NCBI RefSeq assembly: GCF_009734405.1
Contig: NZ_CP046453.1
Coordinates: forward strand, 1,984,001-2,048,000
Direction of reading: 5' to 3'
Length of the DNA: 64,000 bases
Source: Corynebacterium comes
GTDB taxonomy: Bacteria > Actinomycetota > Actinomycetes > Mycobacteriales > Mycobacteriaceae
Below the pieces are notes generated by a model that saw nothing but the letters and a program-made list of their open reading frames with translations, was not told the DNA's origin and made no database searches. The stretch's first letter is position 1, and every line of letters starts with the position of its first letter. Shown here in pieces: positions 54,404 through 63,203 of this stretch. The translations under genes and the position numbers were made by a program.

Positions 54404-54974
54404 TGTTTTCCCCCCAGTGATGGTAGATACTTTCTAGTTTTTCGATGCTGAGCGCACAGAGCACATCACGCCCCTGCGTCGATGAGATTTCGGTGAATTG
54501 AACGATGAACCGACCACGATTGGTGTGTACTGCCGCACTGCATTCATCCGGCACCCCGGACCCCATGTGATGGAGATACACACCCGGAAGGGTTGAATCG
54601 GCGGTTGGCGAAAGAAGCAAACCTCTTTCCTCGATACGACTGAGCGGTACCCTGTCTCCGGTCAGGGAGTAGAAACCTTGCGACGAAGTGTGGAGCGGGT
54701 AGAAGGAGCAACGAACCGACCGATCTCCGTCATACGCAGGGTCTCGGACAGGTTCCCCCAAACCCGCGGCCGCACGAACGTCTGCGGGGATCTCGGTGCA
54801 CGGGTTGAACACCTCGAAGTCGCCCTCGGGATCGAAGTCCCCCAGCTCGAGGGGCTGGGCCACGGGTTCGGCGGTGACCGGGGACGGCGGGGCGTCGATA
54901 AGCGGGGCGTCCGGTGAGCAGGCGGTGAGCGTCAACGCCGCGAGGACGATGGACAGGAGTCGGCGGGCGGGCAT
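54381..54974 (-). CDS. DUF3558-family lipoprotein
   Basis: A 197-residue lipoprotein. Signal peptide PARRLLSIVLAALTLTACS ends in the lipobox LTAC, then DxFNPCTEIP (DFEVFNPCTEIPADVRAAAG), the typical start of DUF3558 domains, with further Cys in VRCSFYPL and DECSAAV. The family is an actinobacterial cell-surface protein of unknown role. Start 54974 follows GAGGGGA; a longer frame to 55028 has no such site. It is followed by the PPE-like gene. Confidence 0.78.
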   Translation of the reverse strand: MPARRLLSIVLAALTLTACSPDAPLIDAPPSPVTAEPVAQPLELGDFDPEGDFEVFNPCTEIPADVRAAAGLGEPVRDPAYDGDRSVRCSFYPLHTSSQGFYSLTGDRVPLSRIEERGLLLSPTADSTLPGVYLHHMGSGVPDECSAAVHTNRGRFIVQFTEISSTQGRDVLCALSIEKLESIYHHWGENNGDVDRS

Positions 54975-55086
54975 GGGGTCCCCTCGGGTGGTGGTCGAGG
55001 GTGCGGGGAATTTCCGCACCCGACACACTTAGACTCCGAATAGTGCCCGCCGGTTCCCTGGCTCCGGAAAGTTTCCGGGGAGGGGG

Positions 55087-55617
55087 TCAGAAGTTGAGGT
55101 TTCCCTCGAAAATCACGTTGCCCACCTGTAGTTTCGCGTCCCACAGGTTGCCCGGGCTGACCTCGAACGCGTACCGGAGGTTGGTGGAGGCGCCGGCGCC
55201 GAGCGGAAGGTCGAGGCCGAGGGGCAGGATGGCGTCCTCGTTGGTGATGGGGGTGGCCTCGACCATGGTGCCACCACCCGAGTTGTAGGTCAGTGTCGGC
55301 TGGGGAATGTCGGCTGGCGAGAGGGGTTCGTCGTTGAGGTTGTGCACCAGAACGGTCACCACGCTGCCGCTGATCTGTCCGGACCGGACTCCCTGATAGG
55401 TCCAGTCGACGTTGAGCCCGGGATCGGTGGTTGCGCCGCGGAGTCGCTCGGCGACCTTGGGCTCAACCTGACGTGCCTGCGCCACAGGGGTTTCCGAGGC
55501 CGTGACCTCGAGCGACTCCTCTGCGCCCCCATCGCCACCGCTGCCACCACAAGCGGTGACCAGCAGTGCAGTGGCGAGAATTACAATGGCGCTGATGCCT
55601 GGGCGGTGTCGTCTCAC
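55087..55617 (-). CDS. Putative lipoprotein
   Basis: A 176-residue protein. The signal peptide (GISAIVILATALLVTACGG) ends in a lipobox with Cys23, then a low-complexity Gly/Glu/Ala linker and a strand-rich domain (SGSVVTVLVHNLNDEPLSPADIPQPTLTYNS, LPLGAGASTNLRYAFEV) resembling the DUF4352-type immunoglobulin-like fold. The start is GTG with ACGGAGG 4 nt upstream. Function unknown. Confidence 0.68.
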   Translation of the reverse strand: MRRHRPGISAIVILATALLVTACGGSGGDGGAEESLEVTASETPVAQARQVEPKVAERLRGATTDPGLNVDWTYQGVRSGQISGSVVTVLVHNLNDEPLSPADIPQPTLTYNSGGGTMVEATPITNEDAILPLGLDLPLGAGASTNLRYAFEVSPGNLWDAKLQVGNVIFEGNLNF

Positions 55618-55750
55618 GGTGCCTCCGTTTCGTTCCGGCCTAGGATGTTCAGGGGAAGCGTCCCCGACTGCCCATCAGTCTAACCAGCGCCTGAGTCCAC
55701 GCGCGTGTATCCAGGCATGTCGGCGCGAATACATTTCACATCGGCCGGCG

Positions 55751-55787
55751 GCCGGCCGGACAACGGCCGCCCGCCGGCCGGACAACG
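55751..55787. repeat. 15-bp direct repeat upstream of ABC transporter
   Basis: GCCGGCCGGACAACG occurs at 55751-55765 and 55773-55787, a 22-bp period, inside a GC-rich run ahead of the ABC gene. It could mark a regulator site or a small slippage product. Confidence 0.6.
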
Positions 55788-55811
55788 ATAGAAGACGGAA
55801 AGTCCCACACA

Positions 55812-57695
55812 TTGAACTCACTCGCCCGTATCCTCCGGAGCGCCTCCGCCCTGTGGCCTTTCTACCTCGGGGTGGTGCTCATCTCCACGGTGGCGGCTGC
55901 CCTCGGGTTGGTGTCCCCGTTCATCCTGCGTGAGGCCACCAACACGATCGTGTCCACGCTGCAGGGTGACACCACCGTCACCGAGGTGACCACCACTCTG
56001 CTGCTGCTGGCCGTCGGCCTGCTGGTCTCCGACCTGGCGAACACCGCCATGAACAACATCGGCGGCTACATCGGTGACGTCATGGCCATGCGGATGCGGC
56101 AGATCCTGTCGACCCGCTACTACGCGAAACTCCTGGCGCTGCCGCAGAGGTACTTCGACAATCAGGTCACCGGCACGGTCATCGCCCGCCTGGACCGCTC
56201 GATCACCTCGATCACGCAGTTCCTGCAGTCCTTCTCCAACAGCTTCTTCCCCATGCTCATCCAGGTGGTCGCCGTCCTCGTCATCACCGCCTGGTACTAC
56301 TGGCCGCTGACGATCCTGCTCGCCATGCTCTTCCCCCTCTACATGTGGCTGACCACGCTGACCTCCAAGCGCTGGCAGAAGCTGGAGGGCCAGAAGAACG
56401 AGCAGATCGACCAGGCCAACGGCCGTTTCGCCGAGGTCATCGGCCAGGTGAAGGTGGTCAAGTCCTTCGTCTCCGAGGTCCGCGAGCTCGACAGCTTCGG
56501 AACCCGTTACGGCAGGACCGTGGAGATCACCCGCCCGCAGTCCCGCTGGTGGCACACCATGGACACCGCCCGCGGCGCGGCGCTGAACGTCATCTTCTTC
56601 GGCATCTACCTGGTGCTGTTCTTCCGCACGATCAACGGTCACTTCACGCTCGGCGACATGGTCATGCTCATCCAGCTGGTGAACATGGCCAAGCAGCCGG
56701 TGTTCATGATGAGCTGGATCGTCGACGCCGCCCAGCGGGCCGTCGCAGGTTCGAAGGACTACTTCAAGGTGATGGAGGAGGAGTTCGAGCCGACCGCCAA
56801 CACCCAGCTCATCGCCGCCACCGAAGCCTCCGGCGTCCCGGAGCTCGATCCGGCGCCGACCGCTCCGCTCACCCCGATCGCAGGCGCGCCGGTCATCGAG
56901 TTCGACGACGTCTCCTTCTCCTACCTCCCCGGCGAGCCGGTAATCCGGGACGTCAGCTTCCGGGCGGACGAGGGCGAGACCGTGGCGCTCGTCGGCGAAT
57001 CCGGCGGCGGCAAGTCCACCCTGGTCAACCTGCTGCTCGGTCTGTACCGAGTCTCCGACGGCAACCTGCGGGTGTGCGGCCGCGACGTCTCCGACCTCTC
57101 GGCCGCCGAGCTGCGTGCCAGCGTGGGTGTGGTGTTCCAGGAGGCGTCGCTGTTCTCCGGCACCATCCGCGAGAACATCGCCTACGGCCGCCCCGACGCC
57201 ACCGACGAGGAGGTCTTCGAGGTCGCCCGGCGCGCCAACGCGCACGACTTCATCACCCGCTTCCCCGCCGGCTACGACACCGTCATCGGCGAGCGCGGCC
57301 TGCGCCTGTCGGGTGGCCAGAAGCAGCGCGTCGCCGTTGCGCGCGCGATGCTCAAGGACGCACCGATCCTGCTTCTCGACGAAGCCACCTCCGCCCTCGA
57401 CACCAAGTCCGAGCGTGCCGTCCAGGCCGGCCTGGACGAACTGATGAAGAACCGCACGACGGTGATCATCGCGCACCGCCTGTCGACGATCGCGGGCGTC
57501 GACAAGATCATCACCCTGCGCGAAGGCGTGGTCGACGAGATCGGCTCCCCCGACCAGCTCGCCTCCTCCGGCGGCATCTACGCCGAGCTCCTCCAGCTCA
57601 CCGCCTCGTCCTCGGCCGCAGACCGGGCGCGTCTGAAGAAGTACGGCCTCGTGGTCGACGGTGCCGAGGAGCACGAGGAATCCGAACAGTACTAA
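55812..57695 (+). CDS. ABC exporter half-transporter (TMD-NBD fusion)
   Basis: A 627-residue protein. Six membrane helices lie in about 1-310 (LWPFYLGVVLISTVAAALG, LLLLAVGLLVSDLANTAMN and so on), followed by a nucleotide-binding domain: Walker A GESGGGKSTLVNL, signature LSGGQKQRVAVARAML, Walker B ILLLDEATSALD. It works as a dimer and exports drugs, lipids or peptides. The start TTG 55812 is the first in-frame start; a GGAAAG lies 11 nt upstream, a rather long spacing. aecD follows 9 nt after the stop. Confidence 0.87.
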   Translation: MNSLARILRSASALWPFYLGVVLISTVAAALGLVSPFILREATNTIVSTLQGDTTVTEVTTTLLLLAVGLLVSDLANTAMNNIGGYIGDVMAMRMRQILSTRYYAKLLALPQRYFDNQVTGTVIARLDRSITSITQFLQSFSNSFFPMLIQVVAVLVITAWYYWPLTILLAMLFPLYMWLTTLTSKRWQKLEGQKNEQIDQANGRFAEVIGQVKVVKSFVSEVRELDSFGTRYGRTVEITRPQSRWWHTMDTARGAALNVIFFGIYLVLFFRTINGHFTLGDMVMLIQLVNMAKQPVFMMSWIVDAAQRAVAGSKDYFKVMEEEFEPTANTQLIAATEASGVPELDPAPTAPLTPIAGAPVIEFDDVSFSYLPGEPVIRDVSFRADEGETVALVGESGGGKSTLVNLLLGLYRVSDGNLRVCGRDVSDLSAAELRASVGVVFQEASLFSGTIRENIAYGRPDATDEEVFEVARRANAHDFITRFPAGYDTVIGERGLRLSGGQKQRVAVARAMLKDAPILLLDEATSALDTKSERAVQAGLDELMKNRTTVIIAHRLSTIAGVDKIITLREGVVDEIGSPDQLASSGGIYAELLQLTASSSAADRARLKKYGLVVDGAEEHEESEQY

Positions 57696-57704
57696 CGTGG
57701 TGGC

Positions 57705-58844
57705 ATGCAGTTCCCCACCCTTGAGCAGCTCAAAGACCGCCGCACCCGCAAATGGACCGTCTACGGCGAGGACGTCCTCCCCCTGTGGATCGCGGAGAGT
57801 GACTTCTTCACCTGCACGCCCGTGAAGCAGGCGATCATGGACGCCATCGACCGGGAGTCCTTCGGCTACACCCCCGCCACCTCGGACCTGCCCGAGGCGC
57901 TGGCCGACTTCTACCAGGAACGCTACGGCTGGCGGCCCGACCCCGCAATGGTGGTCGCGGTCCCGGATGTCGTCCGTGGCCTGGCGCTGGCCATCGAGTA
58001 CATGACCCGCCCCGACTCCGCGGTGATTGTCCCGGTGCCCGCGTACCCGCCCTTCCTCGAGCTGCCGGAGACCGTGCGTCGTGAGCTCGTGCCCGTCGAC
58101 GCCTACGGCGGCATCGATCTCGGGGACGTGGAGAAGGCCTTCGCCGGGGGCGCCGGATCCATCGTCCTGTGCTCGCCCAACAACCCCCTGGGGTACACGC
58201 TGTCCCGCGAGTTCCTGGTCGAGCTGTGCGATCTCGCCGAGCGTTACGACGCCCGCGTCCTCGTCGACGAGATCCACGCCCCGCTCGTCTTCGACGGCCA
58301 GCACGTCGTCGCAGCCGGAGTCAGTGACGTCGCCGCCCGGGTGTGCGTCACCGTCACCGCCACCTCCAAGGCCTGGAACATCGCCGGCCTGAAGTGCGCG
58401 CAGATGTTCTTCACCAACCCCGCTGACCTGGCCGTCTGGAACACGATGACCGGCGTGGCCAAGGACGGCGTCTCCACGATCGGCATCTGGGCTGCGATCG
58501 CCTGCTACCGCGAGGGCGGGGACTTCCTCGACGAGCAGATCAACTACCTGCGTGCCAACCGCGACTGGCTAGTCGCCGAGCTGCCCAGGCGCGTACCCGG
58601 CCTCACGGTGAGCAATCCGGAGGCCACCTACCTGATGTGGCTGGACTTCTCCGGAACCGCCATCGGGCAGCTCGAGCGCCCCGCAATCTGGCTCCGCGAG
58701 AACGCCCGGGTCGCCTTCAACGACGGTCTCCACTTCGGCCCCGGCGGGCTGCACCACGCCCGGCTGAACTTCGGCACCTCCCGGGAGATCCTCGAGGAGG
58801 CCTGCGAACGCCTGGAGAAGGCCTTCGCCGGGCTGGAAGCCTAG
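57705..58844 (+). CDS. aecD: C-S lyase / cystathionine beta-lyase (MalY/PatB type)
   Basis: A 379-residue PLP-dependent aminotransferase-fold lyase. The PLP-binding Lys is in TATSKAWNIAGLKCAQ; the Asp contact is in LVDEIHAPLVFDG; RREL...AYGGIDLGDVEKAF precedes. It cleaves cystathionine or similar C-S bonds, as AecD of C. glutamicum does. The -10 box TAACGT (57693-57698) overlaps the ABC stop and lies 6 nt before the ATG, so it may be leaderless with its own promoter. The neighbourhood (treS-pep2, idi) is that of the C. glutamicum chromosome. Confidence 0.87.
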   Translation: MQFPTLEQLKDRRTRKWTVYGEDVLPLWIAESDFFTCTPVKQAIMDAIDRESFGYTPATSDLPEALADFYQERYGWRPDPAMVVAVPDVVRGLALAIEYMTRPDSAVIVPVPAYPPFLELPETVRRELVPVDAYGGIDLGDVEKAFAGGAGSIVLCSPNNPLGYTLSREFLVELCDLAERYDARVLVDEIHAPLVFDGQHVVAAGVSDVAARVCVTVTATSKAWNIAGLKCAQMFFTNPADLAVWNTMTGVAKDGVSTIGIWAAIACYREGGDFLDEQINYLRANRDWLVAELPRRVPGLTVSNPEATYLMWLDFSGTAIGQLERPAIWLRENARVAFNDGLHFGPGGLHHARLNFGTSREILEEACERLEKAFAGLEA

Positions 58845-59026
58845 GGAGCTTCCCCACCTCGGGCAGGGCGTCGTATCTTGTGACATTTTCCGTCGGCATT
58901 TCCCGCACGAACTGGGCTTTTATGTGGGTGCCAGTCAGGAAATACGATGCCCCGGACCGGTGTCCTCCGCTCCCGTCTCCCCCGACCGCCCTGCGGCGCT
59001 CCGGCCAATTCCCTACCCTGGGATCC

Positions 59027-60925
59027 ATGACCGATGACCGACACGACGATCCGACCATCGACGCCCCGCGTGGCGAAGGAGTCTCCGATTCGACGACCGG
59101 CCCCCAGGGCCCCGGCCTGTCCATGGGCCCACTGGGCGTCGGCCCCGAACCGGAGCCCCTGCACTACGAGCCGGCTGACCTGCCGATCGAACGGCCGCCG
59201 ACCAATGCCGAGGGCTACATCCTCGAACACGAGGCCACGGAGTACCCCACCCCGACCCCGGCCCCCGGCGAAGCACCCTGGGAGCGCCCCGAACCCGAGT
59301 GGTACAAGACGGCCGTCTTCTACGAGGTCCTCGTGCGCGCCTTCTACGACGCAGAAGGCCACGGATCCGGCTCCTTCCGCGGCCTGACGGAGAAGCTCGA
59401 CTATCTGGAATGGCTGGGCATCAGCTGCATCTGGCTGCCCCCGTTCTACGATTCACCGCTGAAGGACGGCGGCTACGACATCCGGAACTTCCGCGAGGTG
59501 CTGCCGGAATTCGGCACCGTCGAGGACTTCGTCGAGCTCATGGACCAGGCCCACAAACGGGGCATCCGCGTCATCTCGGACCTGGTGATGAACCACACCT
59601 CCGATCAGCACATATGGTTCCAGGAATCCCGCCGTGACCCGGAGGGCCCCTACGGCAACTTCTACGTCTGGAGTGACGACGACACCCGGTACTCCGAGGC
59701 ACGCGTCATCTTCATCGACACCGAGGAGTCCAACTGGACGTGGGATCCGGTGCGCAAGCAGTACTTCTGGCACCGCTTCTTCAGCCACCAGCCCGACCTC
59801 AACTACGACCACCCGCCGGTGCGCGCCGCGATGCTGGACGCCATGCGTTTCTGGCTTGATCTCGGCCTGGACGGCTTCCGCCTGGACGCCGTCCCCTACC
59901 TCTACGAGCGGGAGGGCACGAACTGCGAGAACCTGCAGGAGACGCACGAGTTCCTCAAGCAGGTCCGCGGCGTCATCGAGGACGAGTACCCGGGCCGCGT
60001 GCTGCTGGCGGAGGCGAACCAGCTCCCCGAGGACGTGGTCGAGTACTTCGGCGAGTCGGAGGTGGGCGACGAATGCCACATGGCCTTCCACTTCCCGGTC
60101 ATGCCGCGCATCTTCATGAGTGTGCACAAGCAGTCGCGCACGCCGATCTCGGAGATCCTGGCGGACACCCCGGAGATCCCGAAGTCCGCGCAGTGGGGCA
60201 TCTTCCTGCGCAACCATGACGAGCTCACACTCGAGATGGTGACGGACGAGGAACGCGCGTACATGTACAAGCACTTCGCCCGGGATCCGCGGATGCGGGC
60301 GAACGTGGGCATCCGTCGTCGCCTGGCCCCGCTGGTCGGCAGCGACCGGAACAAGCTGGAGCTGGTGCACGGGCTGCTGCTCTCGATGCCGGGGTCGCCG
60401 GTGCTCTACTACGGCGATGAGATCGGCATGGGCGACAACATCTGGCTCTACGACCGGGACGGTGTGCGCACCCCCATGCAGTGGTCCAACGACCGTAACG
60501 GCGGCTTCTCCCGGGCGGATCCCGAGCGTCTGTACCTGCCGGCGATCCAGAATGACCAGTACGGGTACCAGACCATCAACGTCGAGAACCAGATGAACCG
60601 GGACAACTCCCTGCTTCAGTGGATCCGCAGCCAGATCCATATTCGCCAGCAGTACAAGGCGTTCGGCCTGGGTACCTACCGGGAGGTGGATTCGCAGAAC
60701 GAGACCGTGCTGACGTTCCTGCGCGAGTACAAGGACGAAACCATCCTGTGTGTGAACAACCTGTCGGATCGTCCGCAGGCGGTGTCGCTGGATCTCTCGG
60801 AGTTCGCCGGCGTGATCCCCCGCGAGCTCTCGGGTGGCGAGCGCTTCCCGGAGATCGGCACAAACCCGTGGGTGGTCATGCTCGCCCCGCACGCCTACTT
60901 CTGGTTCGACATCTCCGAGGAGTGA
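59027..60925 (+). CDS. treS: Trehalose synthase (maltose alpha-D-glucosyltransferase)
   Basis: A 632-residue GH13 enzyme. Catalytic residues: nucleophile Asp in GFRLDAVPYLYEREG, acid/base Glu in VLLAEANQLPED, transition-state Asp in NHDELTLEMV. The extended N-terminus (1-80) is Pro/Glu-rich (TTGPQGPGLSMGP...). It interconverts trehalose and maltose. It works with Pep2, whose gene starts 2 nt after its stop, feeding maltose into maltose 1-phosphate for alpha-glucan synthesis. TACCCT (59014-59019) lies 7 nt before the ATG, predicting a leaderless transcript. Confidence 0.93.
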   Translation: MTDDRHDDPTIDAPRGEGVSDSTTGPQGPGLSMGPLGVGPEPEPLHYEPADLPIERPPTNAEGYILEHEATEYPTPTPAPGEAPWERPEPEWYKTAVFYEVLVRAFYDAEGHGSGSFRGLTEKLDYLEWLGISCIWLPPFYDSPLKDGGYDIRNFREVLPEFGTVEDFVELMDQAHKRGIRVISDLVMNHTSDQHIWFQESRRDPEGPYGNFYVWSDDDTRYSEARVIFIDTEESNWTWDPVRKQYFWHRFFSHQPDLNYDHPPVRAAMLDAMRFWLDLGLDGFRLDAVPYLYEREGTNCENLQETHEFLKQVRGVIEDEYPGRVLLAEANQLPEDVVEYFGESEVGDECHMAFHFPVMPRIFMSVHKQSRTPISEILADTPEIPKSAQWGIFLRNHDELTLEMVTDEERAYMYKHFARDPRMRANVGIRRRLAPLVGSDRNKLELVHGLLLSMPGSPVLYYGDEIGMGDNIWLYDRDGVRTPMQWSNDRNGGFSRADPERLYLPAIQNDQYGYQTINVENQMNRDNSLLQWIRSQIHIRQQYKAFGLGTYREVDSQNETVLTFLREYKDETILCVNNLSDRPQAVSLDLSEFAGVIPRELSGGERFPEIGTNPWVVMLAPHAYFWFDISEE

Positions 60926-60927
60926 TC

Positions 60928-62076
60928 ATGGATCTGGCACGCATGCTGTCGCAGGCGCGTTTCTACGGCGCGAAATCGGAACCCATCGATGACGTGGAGA
61001 TCATCCGGGAGGTTCCGCTTCCCGACGCCGCCCGCCTCCTCATCCTCCGCGTCGCCCACGGCGGCAGGCACTCGCTGTACCAGGTGCTTGTCGACGCCGC
61101 CGGCCACGACGTCCTCGCCACCTCCCCGGAGTTGTACCTCCAGGCGGTGGAGGGGGGCGTCGGCAGGCGACACGGCGAGAACCTGCCCACCGGTGTCGCG
61201 AAGGCCATCGAGGGTGAGCAGTCCAACACCTCGCTCATCGTCGGTGACCGCATGCTCAAGGTGTTCCGCCACCTGGAGGCCGGGCTGAACCCGGACGTGG
61301 AGCTGCTCTCCCGGATTCCCGACTGCCCGAACGTCGCCCCGGTGCGCGGCTGGGTGACCGCGGAGATCGACGGCACCGACCACACCCTGGCCATGGTGCA
61401 GGACTTCGTCCCCGAGGCCGACGACGGCTGGCGCTTCGCGCTCGGTTTCTCCACCCTCGACGCCTCCTTCGCCGCAGAGGCATCCCTGCTGGGCGAGGCG
61501 ACCCGTGCCGTCCATGAGGCGCTGGCGGGGGCGCTGCCGACGGAGGGAGTGGGCGCTGACGAGCTGGGGGCCCGGCTCACGCAGCAGCTCGATGATCTGG
61601 TCGGACGCGCCCCCGTGCTGGCGGACTTCGCCGATGACGCCCGGGCCGTGTACGCGGCGTTGGCCGGCGAGGACATCCACGTCCAGCGCATCCACGGTGA
61701 TCTGCATCTGGGCCAGGTGCTGCGCACGCCGGACAGTTACGTGCTCATCGATTTCGAGGGCGAGCCCGCCCGTCCCCTCGCCGAACGCAGGCTCCCCGAC
61801 TCGCCGCTTCGCGACGTCGCCGGCATCATCCGGTCCCTCGACTACGCCGCGCACTTCCCCGCCCACTCCGGCGGGGCGGGGCCCGAGGACCCGGCGGCCT
61901 GGGTCCAGTCCGCCACCGACGCCTTCCTCGAGGGCTACGGGGTCGGGCCCGGCCCGCTGTTGGACGCGTACGTGCTGGACAAGGCCCTCTATGAAGTCGT
62001 CTACGAGTCCGACAACCGACCCGACTGGGTGGACATCCCGCTGGCGGCGGTGCGCCGTATCCTCGAACGCCAATAG
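60928..62076 (+). CDS. pep2: Maltokinase Pep2
   Basis: A 382-residue maltokinase: HRSLYQ-type N-cap (HSLYQVLVDAAGHDVL), RHLEAGLNPDVELL, and the C-lobe VQRIHGDLHLGQVL with catalytic Asp, then VLIDFEGEPARPLAERRLPDSPLRD with the Mg2+ site and PxxAERR loop. It phosphorylates maltose with ATP to maltose 1-phosphate. It forms a two-gene operon with treS (gap 2 nt). The similar gene at 50830-52008 has lost the catalytic residues. Confidence 0.93.
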   Translation: MDLARMLSQARFYGAKSEPIDDVEIIREVPLPDAARLLILRVAHGGRHSLYQVLVDAAGHDVLATSPELYLQAVEGGVGRRHGENLPTGVAKAIEGEQSNTSLIVGDRMLKVFRHLEAGLNPDVELLSRIPDCPNVAPVRGWVTAEIDGTDHTLAMVQDFVPEADDGWRFALGFSTLDASFAAEASLLGEATRAVHEALAGALPTEGVGADELGARLTQQLDDLVGRAPVLADFADDARAVYAALAGEDIHVQRIHGDLHLGQVLRTPDSYVLIDFEGEPARPLAERRLPDSPLRDVAGIIRSLDYAAHFPAHSGGAGPEDPAAWVQSATDAFLEGYGVGPGPLLDAYVLDKALYEVVYESDNRPDWVDIPLAAVRRILERQ

Positions 62077-62133
62077 TAAGATCTTCCGTAGGGTGGTGGT
62101 GACAGACGACCCCAACCGGAAGGTGACCTGACC

Positions 62134-63159
62134 TTGAGTGCCCCGAAGATCCCGCTCTCCCTCATCGATTTCTGCCACATCTACCCGGGCGAAACCGCAC
62201 GGGTGTCCATGGCCCGTTCCGTGGCGCTGGCGCAGCGGGCTGAGGAGCTCGGGTACTCGCGCATCTGGTACTCCGAGCACCACAACATGAAGCACATCGC
62301 CTCCTCCGCCCCGGCGGTGCTCATCGCCCACATCGGCGCGAAAACCGAGAAGATCCGACTGGGTTCCGGTGGCGTCATGCTGCCGAACCACTCCCCCTAT
62401 GTGGTGGCGGAGCAGTTCGGCACGCTCGCGGAGCTCTACCCCGACCGCATCGACCTGGGTCTCGGCCGTGCGCCCGGCACAGACATGAACACGTTGGGCA
62501 GGGCGCTGCGTCGCGACGCCAACGCCGCCGACCATTTCCCGCAGGACGTCATGGAACTCGAGGGCTACCTGGCCGGCCGCTCCCGCATCCCGGGTGTGGA
62601 CGCCATCCCCGGTGTCGGCACCAACGTCCCCCTCTACATCCTGGGCTCCTCCCTGTACGGCGCGAGCCTGGCCGCCCAGCTTGGTCTGCCCTACTCCTTC
62701 GCCTCGCACTTCGCGCCCACCCACCTGGAGCAGGCCGTGGCGACCTACCGGGAGAACTTCCAGCCTTCCGAGAAGCTTGCCGAGCCCTATGTCATCGCCG
62801 CCGTCAACGTCACGGCCTCCGACACCCAGGAGGACGCCGTGCGTCAGCTCGAGGGTGTCTACCGCGAACGCATCCGGTCCATGGCCGGACGCGGCAGGTT
62901 CCTCACCGAGGACCAGCTCGACGAGATCGTCCAGTCCCACCACGGGCGCCAGATCATCGACATGCTGCGCTACACCGCCGTGGGCACCCGTGACCAGGTC
63001 CGGGACTACCTGACCGAGTTCACCGAGACGGCCCAGGCCGACGAGCTGATGATCTCCCTGCAGGCCACCTCCGAGCCGGAGGCGATGCGCGGCATGGACA
63101 TCCTCGCCGAGGCATGGGAGCTGGACCCCGAACACACGGCGGGCGCACCGGGGGCCTGA
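62134..63159 (+). CDS. LLM-class flavin-dependent oxidoreductase
   Basis: A 341-residue luciferase-like monooxygenase-family protein: [25 protein letters not shown] ([22 protein letters not shown]), [43 protein letters not shown], and [12 protein letters not shown]. It is of the alkanal-monooxygenase alpha-like type; the substrate and coenzyme (FMN or F420) are unknown. The TTG start at 62134 follows GGAAGGTG. It stands alone after pep2. Confidence 0.85.
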   Translation: MSAPKIPLSLIDFCHIYPGETARVSMARSVALAQRAEELGYSRIWYSEHHNMKHIASSAPAVLIAHIGAKTEKIRLGSGGVMLPNHSPYVVAEQFGTLAELYPDRIDLGLGRAPGTDMNTLGRALRRDANAADHFPQDVMELEGYLAGRSRIPGVDAIPGVGTNVPLYILGSSLYGASLAAQLGLPYSFASHFAPTHLEQAVATYRENFQPSEKLAEPYVIAAVNVTASDTQEDAVRQLEGVYRERIRSMAGRGRFLTEDQLDEIVQSHHGRQIIDMLRYTAVGTRDQVRDYLTEFTETAQADELMISLQATSEPEAMRGMDILAEAWELDPEHTAGAPGA

Positions 63160-63203
63160 GACGTGATCGCGCAGTGACGTAGCGCCCCGGAACGGCGGCC
63201 GAA

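Noticed and set aside
55818..58304. An 828-codon open frame on the minus strand across the ABC and aecD genes
   Set aside because: It is the antisense shadow of two well-supported genes with clear motifs; composition is low-complexity Gly/Asp/Val/His and no start signal is seen.
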